Shown here: positions 28,062 through 36,018 of the stretch, in pieces | Layout: each line of letters starts with the position of its first letter | Position numbering within the stretch: the first letter of the stretch is position 1 | NCBI GenBank assembly: GCA_965227095.1 | Contig: CBDDFL010000001.1 | Location: 3,100,001-3,164,000 of the forward strand | DNA from: JANQMY01 sp965227095 | GTDB lineage: Bacteria > Pseudomonadota > Alphaproteobacteria > JANQMY01 | Direction: 5' to 3' | Length of the DNA stretch: 64,000 nt | The notes under the pieces: generated by a model | What the model was told of the DNA's origin: nothing | Database searches by the model: none | The model's input: the letters and a program-made list of their open reading frames with translations, nothing else | Made by a program: the position numbers and the translations under genes

Positions 28062-29327
28062 CTAGCTATCGAATTTCGTCATAACCAAGGTGGCATTTGT
28101 ACCACCAAATCCAAACGAATTCGATAACACCGCCTCAATTGGCCGCTCGCGTGGCTTTAAGGGCACAAGGTCAATCTGACTTTCCACAGAGGGGTTATCC
28201 AGATTGACGGTGGGCGGGGCGATGCCGTCTCGCATCGCGAGAATGCTGAAGATCGCTTCCACAGCGCCCGCTGCCCCTAACAGGTGGCCAATGGACGATT
28301 TCGTGGACGACATGGAGAGCCGGTTTGACGCCTCCCCGAACAGGCGCTGCACAGCCCCCAATTCGATTTCGTCCCCCACGGGCGTCGATGTGCCATGGGC
28401 ATTCACATAGTCGATTTCCGACGGCTTCAGCCCCGCACTTTTCAGCGCGGCCTTCATGGACCGGAAGCCACCGTCACCGTCTTCGGCTGGCGAGGTGATA
28501 TGGTACGCATCCCCCGACATGCCATAGCCTTTGATTTCGGCATAAATTTTCGCGCCGCGGGCCTTGGCGTGTTCAAGTTCTTCAAGAACCACAACACCGG
28601 CCCCTTCCCCCATGAGGAAACCATCCCGATCCCGGTCATAGGGGCGCGATGCCCGGTGCGGCTCGTCATTATAGCCCGTGGACAAGGCACGACAGGCCGC
28701 AAAACCCGCGATCCCAAGCCGGCTGATGGCCGCTTCCGTACCACCGGCCACCATCACATCCGCATCGTCCAGCATGATCAAGCGCGAGGCATCGCCAATG
28801 GCGTGCGCTCCTGTTGAACAGGCCGTGACAACCGCATGGTTCGGACCTTTAAAGCCAAACTCAATCGATACATGCCCAGAGGCCAAATTGATCAAACGCC
28901 CGGGGATGAAGAAAGGACTGATCCGCCGGGGGCCTTTTTCATGAAGCGTGATCGAGGCATCTTCAATGCCCGGCAATCCGCCAATGCCAGAGCCGATCAT
29001 GACGCCGGTTCGGCACCGTGCTTCTTCGTCTTCCGGTGTCCAATCCGCATCTTTCACCGCCTGTTTGGCCGCTGCGATGGCAAAGGTGATGAAATCATCC
29101 ACCTTGCGGGCTTCTTTTGCCGGAATCCAGTCGTCGGAATTGAACGTGCCATTCGTGCCGTCGCCTCGAGGCACTTCCGCCGCAATCTTGGCAGGTAAAT
29201 CGGACGTATCGAATTTTTCGATTTTGCCCGCGCCGGATTCGCCGGCCAACAGCCGACGCCACGTTTCCTGCACGCCGCACGCAAGCGGCGTCACCATGCC
29301 AAGGCCGGTAACCACAACACGCCGCAT
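28062..29327 (-). CDS. fabF: Beta-ketoacyl-ACP synthase II
   Basis: Condensing enzyme that elongates acyl-ACP with malonyl-ACP. The catalytic triad is visible: Cys170 in VVTACSTGAH, His in NAHGTSTPVGD near 310 and His in SSIGHLLGAAG near 347. The length of 421 is normal. It lies 111 bases downstream of acpP and 5 bases upstream of mltG. Confidence 0.97.
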   Translation of the reverse strand: MRRVVVTGLGMVTPLACGVQETWRRLLAGESGAGKIEKFDTSDLPAKIAAEVPRGDGTNGTFNSDDWIPAKEARKVDDFITFAIAAAKQAVKDADWTPEDEEARCRTGVMIGSGIGGLPGIEDASITLHEKGPRRISPFFIPGRLINLASGHVSIEFGFKGPNHAVVTACSTGAHAIGDASRLIMLDDADVMVAGGTEAAISRLGIAGFAACRALSTGYNDEPHRASRPYDRDRDGFLMGEGAGVVVLEELEHAKARGAKIYAEIKGYGMSGDAYHITSPAEDGDGGFRSMKAALKSAGLKPSEIDYVNAHGTSTPVGDEIELGAVQRLFGEASNRLSMSSTKSSIGHLLGAAGAVEAIFSILAMRDGIAPPTVNLDNPSVESQIDLVPLKPRERPIEAVLSNSFGFGGTNATLVMTKFDS

Positions 29328-29438
29328 CAGGTCTGGCCCCCTTTGCGATCAAGTATCATCATGAGATCAGTTCCGCGGTGAGAAGCCAAAGGCGGGCGCA
29401 CCGCGCCCGGCTGGCTTTTCGATCCGCTCAAAGCGCCG

Positions 29439-29678
29439 TTAGGCCGCTTGGTTTGTTTGAATGAATTTGATGGCGTCGCCAACCGTTAAAATGGTTTCAG
29501 CGGCGTCATCCGGAATTTCGCACCCGAATTCTTCTTCGAATGCCATCACCAGTTCAACCGTATCCAGGCTATCAGCGCCCAGATCGTCGATGAAACTCGC
29601 ATTTTCGGCAACTTTGTCGGGTTCCACGCCCAAATGCTCTACTACGATTTTTTTCACCCGATCAGAAACGTCAGTCAT
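29439..29678 (-). CDS. acpP: Acyl carrier protein
   Basis: Small acidic helical carrier of acyl chains. The phosphopantetheine site is Ser37 in GADSLDTVEL. The 79 residues and acidic composition are normal. About 230 bases separate it from fabG upstream, enough for its own promoter, which is usual for this highly expressed gene. Confidence 0.98.
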   Translation of the reverse strand: MTDVSDRVKKIVVEHLGVEPDKVAENASFIDDLGADSLDTVELVMAFEEEFGCEIPDDAAETILTVGDAIKFIQTNQAA

Positions 29679-29909
29679 TTTAAGCCCTCAAATTGGTGGT
29701 GTTTTTTTCTGAGTAATTTAGCGTGGCTTCTCGCCCAGAAAGTCAAAGGTTCCAAGCGGTATACGATGATTCCGCGAAGATTTCGGGGCCTAGTTACCAC
29801 ACTTTATATAGGTTTCCTAGCGTGGGCCACATATGGCGCCAAATGCTCGATAAATCAAAGAAAACCTAGCTTTTTCGAGGATAAAGGGCGCTAAAATGGC
29901 CCCCACCTC

Positions 29910-30650
29910 TCAAATCATTGCCATTCCCCCATTAATGTGAAGGGTTTGTCCCGTTACGTAAGCCGCTTCATCGCTGGCCAAATAGACGGTTCCGGCCGCC
30001 ACATCCTCCGGCGTCCCAAGGCGCCCCGCGGGGATGACAGAGGCAGCCGCTTCTTTCGCTTTATCGCCGATGGCATCGGTCATGGCGGTCTCGATAAACC
30101 CAGGCGCGATGCAATTTACGGTCACATTTCGACTGGCCAATTCTTGCGCCAAAGACTTGCTCATCCCGATCATCCCGGCTTTCGAGGCCGCATAATTGCC
30201 CTGCCCCGGATTGCCGGTCACGCCCACAACCGACGTAATGCCGATAATGCGGCCTGCGCGCCGACGCATCATGCCTTTGGCGGCGGCACGCATCAGATGA
30301 AACGTGGCCGTCAGATTGATCGCGATCACCTGATCCCAATCTTCGTCCTTCAACCGCATAAAAATGTTGTCTTTGGTGATGCCCGCATTGTTGACCAAGA
30401 TATCCAATGGCGCCATCGCCTCTTCGGCGCGGTCCACCAATTGATCCACTTCGGAAAGATCCGACAGGTTTGCCGGCAGGACGTGAACACGGTCGCCGCC
30501 CAATTCACCGGCCAGCGCCGTAAGCGCTTCTTCCCGGGTCCCGGAAATGCCGACCGTCGCCCCGTTCGCGTGAAGTGCCTTAGCGATCGCGCCGCCAATG
30601 CCGCCGCTGGCCCCGGTCACCAATGCTGTCTTTCCACTTAAATCAAACAT
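29910..30650 (-). CDS. fabG: 3-oxoacyl-ACP reductase
   Basis: NADPH-dependent short-chain reductase of fatty acid synthesis. The cofactor motif TGASGGIGGAIA is near residue 13, LVNNAGITKDN follows, and the catalytic Ser, Tyr and Lys are in ITSVVG and NYAASK. The C terminus has YVTGQTLHINGGM. The 246 residues are normal. It lies between fabD and acpP, which separates it from generic SDRs. Confidence 0.96.
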   Translation of the reverse strand: MFDLSGKTALVTGASGGIGGAIAKALHANGATVGISGTREEALTALAGELGGDRVHVLPANLSDLSEVDQLVDRAEEAMAPLDILVNNAGITKDNIFMRLKDEDWDQVIAINLTATFHLMRAAAKGMMRRRAGRIIGITSVVGVTGNPGQGNYAASKAGMIGMSKSLAQELASRNVTVNCIAPGFIETAMTDAIGDKAKEAAASVIPAGRLGTPEDVAAGTVYLASDEAAYVTGQTLHINGGMAMI

Positions 30651-30707
30651 TTTATCTTGTTGATCCTATGTCTATTTCGCCATTGCCCTAAGAAATGACT
30701 TTAGGCC

Positions 30708-31661
30708 CTAAAGCGACTTTGCAAAATCTTCAATCTGATCGGGTGTGCCCACATTCACGAGCGTCAGGTCCCGATCGATACGTTTTGCCATGCCGGTCAA
30801 AATCTTGCCCGCGCCCACTTCCACGGCGGTATCCACGCCATTTGGCTGCAGGAACGAAATCGTTTCACGCCAGCGCACCATGGCGGTGACCTGCTCCACC
30901 AATAGCGCTTGGATCTGGGCGGGGTCGCTGACGGGTTCCACGGTGACGTTTGCAATCACCGGCACCTTAGGCGGGGCAATGGTCACTTGCTCCAACGCTT
31001 CCGCCATTTCATCGGCGGCCGGCTGCATCAACGAACAGTGGAACGGCGCGCTCACCGGCAGCGGCATGGCCCGTTTGGCCCCCTGCTCCACCGCCAGCTC
31101 ACCGGCCGTCTTGACGGCATCCGCCGATCCGCTGATCACCACCTGTCCGCCGCCATTGTCGTTGGCCACGGCACACACAGCACCGCCCCCAAGTTTCTCG
31201 ACGGCTTCCGCCGTTACCTTGGCCGCTTGGTCAGGCTCTATCCCCAAAAGGGCTGACATGGCCCCGTCACCCACGGGAACGGCCCGCTGCATGGCTTCCC
31301 CGCGGCGGCGCAGAAGCCGTGCGGTCGTGGTGAGGTCGATGGCATCCGCTGCCGCTAGTGCCGAGTATTCGCCCAGCGAATGGCCGGCCACAAATTGCGC
31401 GGCGGAGGCGATATCAACGCCAAATTCCTGTTTCAACACGCGCACCACCGCCAGACTGACGCCCATAATGGCCGGTTGGGCGTTTTGGGTGAGGGTAAGG
31501 TCTTCGATGGGCCCCTCGAACATCAGCTTCGAGAGCTTGTCGCTCAACGCATCGTCGATTTCTTCAAAGACTTCCCGCGCGGCGCCGAATGCTTCGGCGA
31601 GGTCTTTCCCCATGCCGACCGCTTGGCTGCCCTGCCCCGGAAACGTAAATGCCCGTGCCAT
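30708..31661 (-). CDS. fabD: Malonyl-CoA:ACP transacylase
   Basis: Loads malonyl groups onto ACP. It begins AFTFPGQGSQAVGMG, has the nucleophile Ser in GHSLGEYSAL and the catalytic His in VSAPFHCSLM. The length of 317 is normal. GGAGGAAC precedes the ATG by 7 bases. It is the first gene of the fabD-fabG-acpP-fabF-mltG-yicC-gmk minus-strand run; upstream is the repeat-rich gap. Confidence 0.97.
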   Translation of the reverse strand: MARAFTFPGQGSQAVGMGKDLAEAFGAAREVFEEIDDALSDKLSKLMFEGPIEDLTLTQNAQPAIMGVSLAVVRVLKQEFGVDIASAAQFVAGHSLGEYSALAAADAIDLTTTARLLRRRGEAMQRAVPVGDGAMSALLGIEPDQAAKVTAEAVEKLGGGAVCAVANDNGGGQVVISGSADAVKTAGELAVEQGAKRAMPLPVSAPFHCSLMQPAADEMAEALEQVTIAPPKVPVIANVTVEPVSDPAQIQALLVEQVTAMVRWRETISFLQPNGVDTAVEVGAGKILTGMAKRIDRDLTLVNVGTPDQIEDFAKSL

Positions 31662-31794
31662 ATTAACCGTTCCTCCAAATCAGTGGCGCCGGTTTGGCAC
31701 ATTTGGCCCAGACCCGGCAAGAGGGTTGTGCGATGACCGGCCCCTTACCTGGCAATGACGAGAGTGAAATGGGCACCACGCCCAACAGAAAATG

Positions 31795-31817
31795 ATGGGC
31801 GCATGGGGTTGATCCAA
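31795..31817. repeat. 23-bp direct repeat, copy 1
   Basis: The 23 bases ATGGGCGCATGGGGTTGATC plus CAA recur exactly at 31919-31941. Similarity continues in weaker form for about 25 bases beyond each copy (CCTGGCCG then CCC), so the duplicated unit is about 50 bases with a 124-base period. Confidence 0.85.
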
Positions 31818-31830
31818 GATTGAGCCCCTG

Positions 31831-31902
31831 GCCGACCCACTCCCCCTCCCAACCACCCGATAAAGGTACCCTAGGGGTGGTTGGGAAGGGGGCGTGGGCC
31901 GG
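31831..31902. repeat. Long imperfect inverted repeat (hairpin)
   Basis: Left arm 31831-31858 and right arm 31875-31902 pair over about 27 bases, with a perfect inner block CCCAACCACCC / GGGTGGTTGGG and a few mismatches and one bulge further out. The loop is 16 bases. It has no U tract. It sits between the two copies of the 23-bp direct repeat, giving a direct repeat-hairpin-direct repeat cassette. Confidence 0.8.
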
Positions 31903-31918
31903 TGATGCCCCATCAACA

Positions 31919-31941
31919 ATGGGCGCATGGGGTTGATCCAA
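31919..31941. repeat. 23-bp direct repeat, copy 2
   Basis: Exact second copy of the repeat at 31795-31817, 16 bases after the right arm of the hairpin. Confidence 0.85.
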
Positions 31942-32017
31942 TATCTGAATACCTGGCCGGCCCGCTCGCCCTTGAAAGGAGGAGAAACGCATATGGAGGA
32001 ACACCTCTCATGCGCTC

Positions 32018-32085
32018 ATCCCGGTCGCCCTTTGGCGAACCGGGATCTCGGGACAAACCCGTGAGATTCCTGCTTTCGCAGGAAT
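32018..32085. repeat. Dispersed palindromic repeat with two hairpins
   Basis: The first hairpin spans 32018-32046: ATCCCGGT and ACCGGGAT outer arms with CGCC/GGCG inside. The second, at 32066-32085, is ATTCCTGC, loop TTTC, GCAGGAAT, a perfect 8-bp stem. Bacteria often carry many intergenic copies of palindromes of this ATTCCTGC..GCAGGAAT kind. In other frames it translates to junk peptides, which should not be called genes. Confidence 0.75.
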
Positions 32086-32366
32086 GAGCGGAAGACAGCA
32101 CGGCTGTTAAGAACGCTATTTGCGATAGCCTGCCCTTGTGGGGAGATTGGAGGAGAAAACAGTTTGGAAATAGCAGATCCCTGGACTGGACCAGGTAAAT
32201 TTGCGGCGCGCACTTTGAGGCCATGGTGGTGTCCTTTCACCAAAGCCTCCCTCTTGAACAACACTACCACATTACAGCAGCGGCGTCTTGTTCCTCAGAA
32301 ATACCCACATCTACGGACGCCGGGATTAGCGGGAATACCAGTGACAGCCTAGTTAATGCCGAACAC

Positions 32367-32420
32367 TAATTAGTGCACTGTCACCGTTTTACCTAATTAG
32401 TGCACTGTCACCGTTTTACC
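32367..32420. repeat. Perfect tandem repeat, 2 x 27 bp
   Basis: The unit TAATTAGTGCACTGTCACCG followed by TTTTACC occurs twice back to back (32367-32393, 32394-32420). A GTGACAG at 32341 is inverted relative to the CTGTCAC inside the units. Multiple short terminal repeats of this look occur at ends of some insertion sequences (IS21-like), so this may be an element remnant, but no transposase is present. Confidence 0.75.
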
Positions 32421-32433
32421 GTTTTCGGTGCAA

Positions 32434-33087
32434 TCAGTCTATCACCATCACCCAAACGTTCTTCATCGCCCTCTCGCAAATCCATGCTTTGTGGGGACAT
32501 TCATCGTCTTCGGTTATTGAATACCCCCAATGACCCGGCAAAGCGCCACCATAATAAAATGTCACGAAGCTTTCAGAAATCCAAAATCTTGGGGTCCATT
32601 CGGACATATCAAATGCTTGCGGATAAAGGGGGCGGACGACATCTATTTTTTTCTGGTGTTGTTCGCCTGCAAACGCAGTGTAATCGGCAAGGCCCAATCT
32701 TTTTGGGTTATCCTCAGCCTCCAATGCTCGCAGCTCTCGGGCCAAATGGATCAAGCGATCTCGGTCTAGCTTGTCAATGACAGCCTGTTTCATGCCATCA
32801 ATTTGCGTTGGAAAAGGTGAGAGGCTGACAGTCGTACCAATCGCCAAAACGACAAAGAACAGCAGTCCCATTGTGTCTCGTCGCGTTTCAGGCTTTTGAC
32901 GCCAATTCCAAAGCCCTTTGGGAATGAGAATCAGAAACACAACAAAAACTAAGAATAGAAGAAACCCCGGGAGCGAGGCTAACGAAACGACATCTCTGAA
33001 AGCATACCCCGCGTCGTACGCATCGTTTCGCCCCCACAGAATTTCCAGAGGCATAAACAAACCAAACACCAGAATGTATTTGTTCAT
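32434..33087 (-). CDS. Hypothetical membrane protein
   Basis: I do not recognise this family. The 217 residues start MNKYILVFGLFMPLEILWG (helix 1), then two more hydrophobic helices (about 40-60 and 75-95) with a basic loop WNWRQKPETRRD between them. A soluble C-terminal half of about 110 residues follows, with DKLDRDRLIHLARELRALEAE and the aromatic EWTPRFWISESFVTFYYGG. The ATG at 33087 is preferred to an in-frame TTG at 33099; no clear ribosome site is seen. It is an orphan between the repeat-rich gap and a TetR gene, and its stop lies 14 bases from the tandem repeat. It may be part of a transferred segment. Confidence 0.6.
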   Translation of the reverse strand: MNKYILVFGLFMPLEILWGRNDAYDAGYAFRDVVSLASLPGFLLFLVFVVFLILIPKGLWNWRQKPETRRDTMGLLFFVVLAIGTTVSLSPFPTQIDGMKQAVIDKLDRDRLIHLARELRALEAEDNPKRLGLADYTAFAGEQHQKKIDVVRPLYPQAFDMSEWTPRFWISESFVTFYYGGALPGHWGYSITEDDECPHKAWICERAMKNVWVMVID

Positions 33088-33211
33088 TTGGTCGCCCAAC
33101 TGTTCTTATATGTACTTTTGGTTGGCTGCTAAAGTTTAACCGCCATTAGTTGAATGTCCACTTCTCAAGAATTAGGCGTAGATTTTCGGTGATGGCGTGG
33201 ACGATTTTGCA

Positions 33212-33235
33212 TCAAAGGGGTGGACCCTATTGAAG
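33212..33235. repeat. GGGTC-type palindrome, copy A
   Basis: TCAAAGGGGTGGACCCTATTGAAG shares the core of three other copies in the window (36457, 45386, 46317), with one base missing from the centre. It ends 10 bases beyond the 3' end of the TetR gene at 33246. Confidence 0.65.
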
Positions 33236-33245
33236 ATCGGCCCAT

Positions 33246-33830
33246 TCACCCCAAAGCAATGGCCCGTGCCTGGTCGGCGATGCGGGACCAAAACTCGGAC
33301 CGATGTCCAGGCCCGAATTGGAAGGCCGCCCCATCAATCAGGGCCGTCAGGAGGCGCGCCCGCATTTGCGCTTCCCCGGTGGAAACGCCCGGCGCAACCC
33401 GAGTAATGACGCGTTCGAACGCGGCATAGTGATTGTTGTAAATGTCCTTGTACAAACCAGCGAACCGCCGATTGTGCAGCTGCATGAGGTTCAGAACCGC
33501 ATAAACCGCCGCGCCGTTTTTTCGGCGCCATCGATTAAGCAATTCAAAAATGACCGTATCAAGAACATCTTGACCTTTGCCGTCGTCGGCTAAGGCCGCA
33601 TGGATCGCTTCAACGTCTTGCTGGGCTTCCACCTCGACCACGGCGAACACAAGGTCGTCTCGGGTTTTGAAGTAGTACTGAAGATTGCCAAGCTTTATGC
33701 CACACCGCGCGGCGACATCGCGCATCACAACGGCCTCATAGCCATCGTCCACCAACAACCGCCGCGCTTCGACCAAAATTCGGTCGCGGGTCGACAGGCC
33801 TTTTTGCGTGTGGCTCACCTGTGCAGTCAT
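33246..33830 (-). CDS. TetR/AcrR family transcriptional regulator
   Basis: Small-ligand-responsive repressor. The N-terminal helix-turn-helix is at about residues 14-60 (TRDRILVEARRLLVDDGYEAVVM, then CGIKLGNLQYYFKTRDDL). The remaining ~130 residues are the helical ligand and dimer domain. The 194 residues are normal. It is divergent from a GNAT acetyltransferase; the shared 83-base gap contains a good promoter for the GNAT overlapped by repeats, so the GNAT is the likely target. The ligand is unknown. Confidence 0.88.
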   Translation of the reverse strand: MTAQVSHTQKGLSTRDRILVEARRLLVDDGYEAVVMRDVAARCGIKLGNLQYYFKTRDDLVFAVVEVEAQQDVEAIHAALADDGKGQDVLDTVIFELLNRWRRKNGAAVYAVLNLMQLHNRRFAGLYKDIYNNHYAAFERVITRVAPGVSTGEAQMRARLLTALIDGAAFQFGPGHRSEFWSRIADQARAIALG

Positions 33831-33852
33831 ACGTCTAGCCCTCAGAACTATT

Positions 33853-33888
33853 TTAGGTCATTGACACATTAGGTCACCAACCTATATT
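33853..33888 (+). promoter_or_regulatory. Promoter of the GNAT gene with operator-like repeats
   Basis: TTGACA (33861-33866) and TATATT (33883-33888) are separated by 16 bases. TTAGGTCA occurs twice in direct orientation (33853-33860 and 33869-33876), one copy on each side of the -35 box, and GTCA-T-TGAC is an inverted repeat. The position suits binding by the divergent TetR. Confidence 0.6.
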
Positions 33889-33913
33889 TTCTAAAACGCT
33901 TTTGGAGGAAGAC

Positions 33914-34546
33914 ATGGAAATTGTCAAAGTCAGCGAACCGTTGGTGGCAAAACACGCCTCTGAAATCCCCGACCTGGCCTATGCCACAGGGCCCGTCTCT
34001 TACGATTACCATTTCGGCTCGCGGTCTTTGTTCGACAAAGCGGTGCTGAACTCTTGGCACACAAAGGGCACCTTGTTTGGATGGGATGCCACCTATTTGG
34101 CCATGGAGGACGACGATGTCCTTGGTTTCCTCGTGACTTTTCATGCGCCCGAATTCCGCGAGCGGATTGCAGCCCTTGCCCCCGCATGGGGGACGATGAT
34201 TGCCAAGGGTGACGTCAGTGAGGCTGAACTGGCCGGCCTTTTGGAACGCAGCGAACACGCACGATGGTTGAACCCTGAGACGCGGCCTGACATTCAGTAC
34301 ATTCATGCCATCGCGGTAAAACCGGACCATCGCGGCAAACAGATCGGGGCGAAGCTCATCACCCATGCCATGGAATTGGGCCGCAAGAACGGGTACGGCG
34401 CACTGGAACTGGATGTGTTGTCCGACAACCCCGCGGTCAATTTTTACCAGTCCATGGGGCTCGACATCTTGGCGGAAACCCGTGCCCCCAAACCGATGGC
34501 GTTTGGCGTGCCCCCTGAATATCGGATGGGCCTCTCTTTGTCCTAA
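33914..34546 (+). CDS. GNAT family N-acetyltransferase
   Basis: Transfers an acetyl group from acetyl-CoA to an amine of unknown identity. The acetyl-CoA loop is in VKPDHRGKQIGAKLI (about 133-147), followed by the conserved helix and ELDVLSDNPAVNFYQSMGL. The ATG at 33914 has GGAGG 5 bases upstream and yields 210 residues; an in-frame TTG at 33902 overlaps that site. The N-terminal ~100 residues are less typical and probably set specificity. It is divergent from the TetR at 33246, which probably controls it. Confidence 0.85.
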   Translation: MEIVKVSEPLVAKHASEIPDLAYATGPVSYDYHFGSRSLFDKAVLNSWHTKGTLFGWDATYLAMEDDDVLGFLVTFHAPEFRERIAALAPAWGTMIAKGDVSEAELAGLLERSEHARWLNPETRPDIQYIHAIAVKPDHRGKQIGAKLITHAMELGRKNGYGALELDVLSDNPAVNFYQSMGLDILAETRAPKPMAFGVPPEYRMGLSLS

Positions 34547-34659
34547 CCCTGTCGCAAAGGTTGAGTGCGGCACGGCGCACCCGACCTGCATGTAGACATC
34601 CGATTTAAAAAACGACGTGTTGTTTTGAGCGGACACGGCGCCATGCTATGGAACGCGCC

Positions 34660-35316
34660 ATGTCGAAGCGCGAGGACAGTAAAGAAGACCGCCGACGGAG
34701 GATCTTATCTGCCGCGGAAACCTTGCTGCGGACAGGCGATGGCGCAGACTTTTCTATGCGCGATCTCGCAAAAGAGGCAGGCGTCAGCTTTGCCACCCCC
34801 TTCAATTTGTTTGAAAACAAGGCCGGCATTTTAGTTACCCTGATGGAGAAGCAAGTGGCCCGTAATCGAGATGATCTCGAGACGGTGTCGCAATCGGCGT
34901 CGCCCTTGGAGAACCTCTTCCAATTGGCCGAGGTAAGTGTGGATGGCTACACGGCGGACCCCGATCTTTTGCGGCCTCTCATTCTTACATTAGGGGCGGT
35001 TCGAGGGCCAAAAAGCCGAGAGGGCCGCCTGATGGGCGCCCGCATTTGGAAACCGGCGTTGGAGGCGGCCCGTGATGCCGATATTTTGGATAAGGCCCGA
35101 AACTTAGACCTTCTTGCAGGCGCGCTTCATTTGATGTTTCGCGAATGCCTGTCTGCCTGGGCCGCCGGGGAGATTTCCAAGGAAGAGTTTAAGCTGCGGG
35201 CGCAATACAGCCTTGCCTGCTGGATCTTGGCGGCGGCAACCCCGGCTCATCAAAAGGCCATTGCCGCCCGGCGGGACGCTTACGAAAAACAACTCGTCGA
35301 GACTCCAGCCCTCTGA
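34660..35316 (+). CDS. TetR/AcrR family transcriptional regulator
   Basis: The DNA-binding region is clear: DRRRRILSAAETLLR, then FSMRDLAKEAGVSFATPFNLFENKAGIL (recognition helix). The rest is a helical ligand domain. The ATG at 34660 has GGAA 6 bases upstream; another ATG at 34648 would add four residues. The 218 residues are normal. It follows the GNAT by 113 bases on the same strand, with no divergent partner, so its target is unclear. Confidence 0.85.
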   Translation: MSKREDSKEDRRRRILSAAETLLRTGDGADFSMRDLAKEAGVSFATPFNLFENKAGILVTLMEKQVARNRDDLETVSQSASPLENLFQLAEVSVDGYTADPDLLRPLILTLGAVRGPKSREGRLMGARIWKPALEAARDADILDKARNLDLLAGALHLMFRECLSAWAAGEISKEEFKLRAQYSLACWILAAATPAHQKAIAARRDAYEKQLVETPAL

Positions 35317-35465
35317 AATCACGCTAACGTTTACAGCCTGTACGTTTTTCAAAGTTGTGGGTATCGCTGCTATATCGCCAAATAGACCATTTGCGTTACA
35401 TCCTGAAGCTGCCGTAAAATGTGAAATTCCTAGTTCGGGGAAATTGTTTTGGGGGAAGGTTTCTC

Positions 35466-35867
35466 ATGAAAATCACCACACGGTATTTTGCACTTGCGGC
35501 ATCCCTTGCCTCTTTTGTGGCCTTCAACGCGCACGCTGAAGAGGCCACTCCTGAGTTATGGGCGTTGATGGAACCGGCGTGTAACGCGAATGGAATCGAT
35601 CCCGATAAATGCCGCTGCATCATGGACAGTGTCGTCGCCTCGCACGGGGTGGAGGCAACAACCCTTGTGGCCATGGATATGAGCCTGATGTATGAGGAAG
35701 CCGACGCCTTGCGCGCCAAGATCGGCGAAGATGCCGGCATGAACGCCAGTGTTGCTTTTGACGAAGTGCAAAATGGGGCGTGCGCCAATGCACCGGCGCC
35801 CGGCACTCAGGACACCGGACCGGCCTCTGCGTCATCTGCAGCCGAAGGGGCTGATGCCGCCCAGTAG
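35466..35867 (+). CDS. Small secreted cysteine-containing protein
   Basis: I do not recognise the family. The ATG at 35466 follows GGGGGAAGG, a good ribosome site, and gives 133 residues; the frame is open 45 bases upstream without a better start. The signal peptide is MKITTRYFALAASLASFVAF with cleavage after NAHA. The mature part has four cysteines (39, 49, 51 and 106) that could form two disulphides, in a short helical domain (PDKCRCIMDSVV). It ends in a tail of about 25 residues rich in Ala, Ser, Pro and Gly. Downstream are several strong palindromes that may end transcription. Confidence 0.75.
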   Translation: MKITTRYFALAASLASFVAFNAHAEEATPELWALMEPACNANGIDPDKCRCIMDSVVASHGVEATTLVAMDMSLMYEEADALRAKIGEDAGMNASVAFDEVQNGACANAPAPGTQDTGPASASSAAEGADAAQ

Positions 35868-35904
35868 ACATTCCCAACGACCGTTGCCCGTTACCGCATA
35901 GATT

Positions 35905-36014
35905 ACCCGGGCGCGCTTTCGCTCCCCGGGTCATGAGGTGCAAATAAGGGTGTATCGTTTTTACGTCATTGCCCGGCGACGCCCGGGCAATCCACTGCCC
36001 CGCAATATTGCGGG
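35905..36014. repeat. Cluster of three palindromes between converging genes
   Basis: Three hairpins follow one another: ACCCGGG..CCCGGGT at 35905-35931, ATTGCCCGG..CCCGGGCAAT at 35968-35991, and a perfect 16-bp palindrome CCCGCAATATTGCGGG at 35999-36014. They lie between the stop of the secreted protein and the stop of the GFA gene on the other strand. They may act as bidirectional terminators, though none has a clear U tract. The second resembles repeats common in alphaproteobacterial genomes. Confidence 0.7.
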
Positions 36015-36018
36015 CGCA

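Larger units (their letters stand above)
31662..32433. other. Repeat-rich region without a recognisable gene
   Basis: About 770 bases between fabD and an orphan membrane-protein gene. Short ORFs here have no ribosome sites and read through repeats. It contains a 23-bp direct repeat flanking a long hairpin, two tight palindromes of a dispersed type, and a perfect 27-bp tandem duplication, each listed separately. The fabD promoter must lie at its left end. The build-up of repeats suggests a site that has received mobile-element debris. Confidence 0.7.

Noticed and set aside
30745..31758. Open frame of 337 codons on the plus strand
   Set aside because: Antisense to fabD; very rich in Ser, Ala and Thr, as in mirrored coding frames.
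31913..32270. Short frames on the minus strand with HSCESRNL or SFLRKQESHG peptides
   Set aside because: These peptides are the translation of a dispersed DNA palindrome and are not genes.
31662..32433. CRISPR array
   Set aside because: The repeats are one pair of 23-mers 124 bases apart and one 27-bp tandem pair; there is no regular repeat-spacer spacing and no cas genes.
33869..34636. Open frame of 255 codons on the minus strand
   Set aside because: Antisense to the GNAT gene and runs over its promoter.
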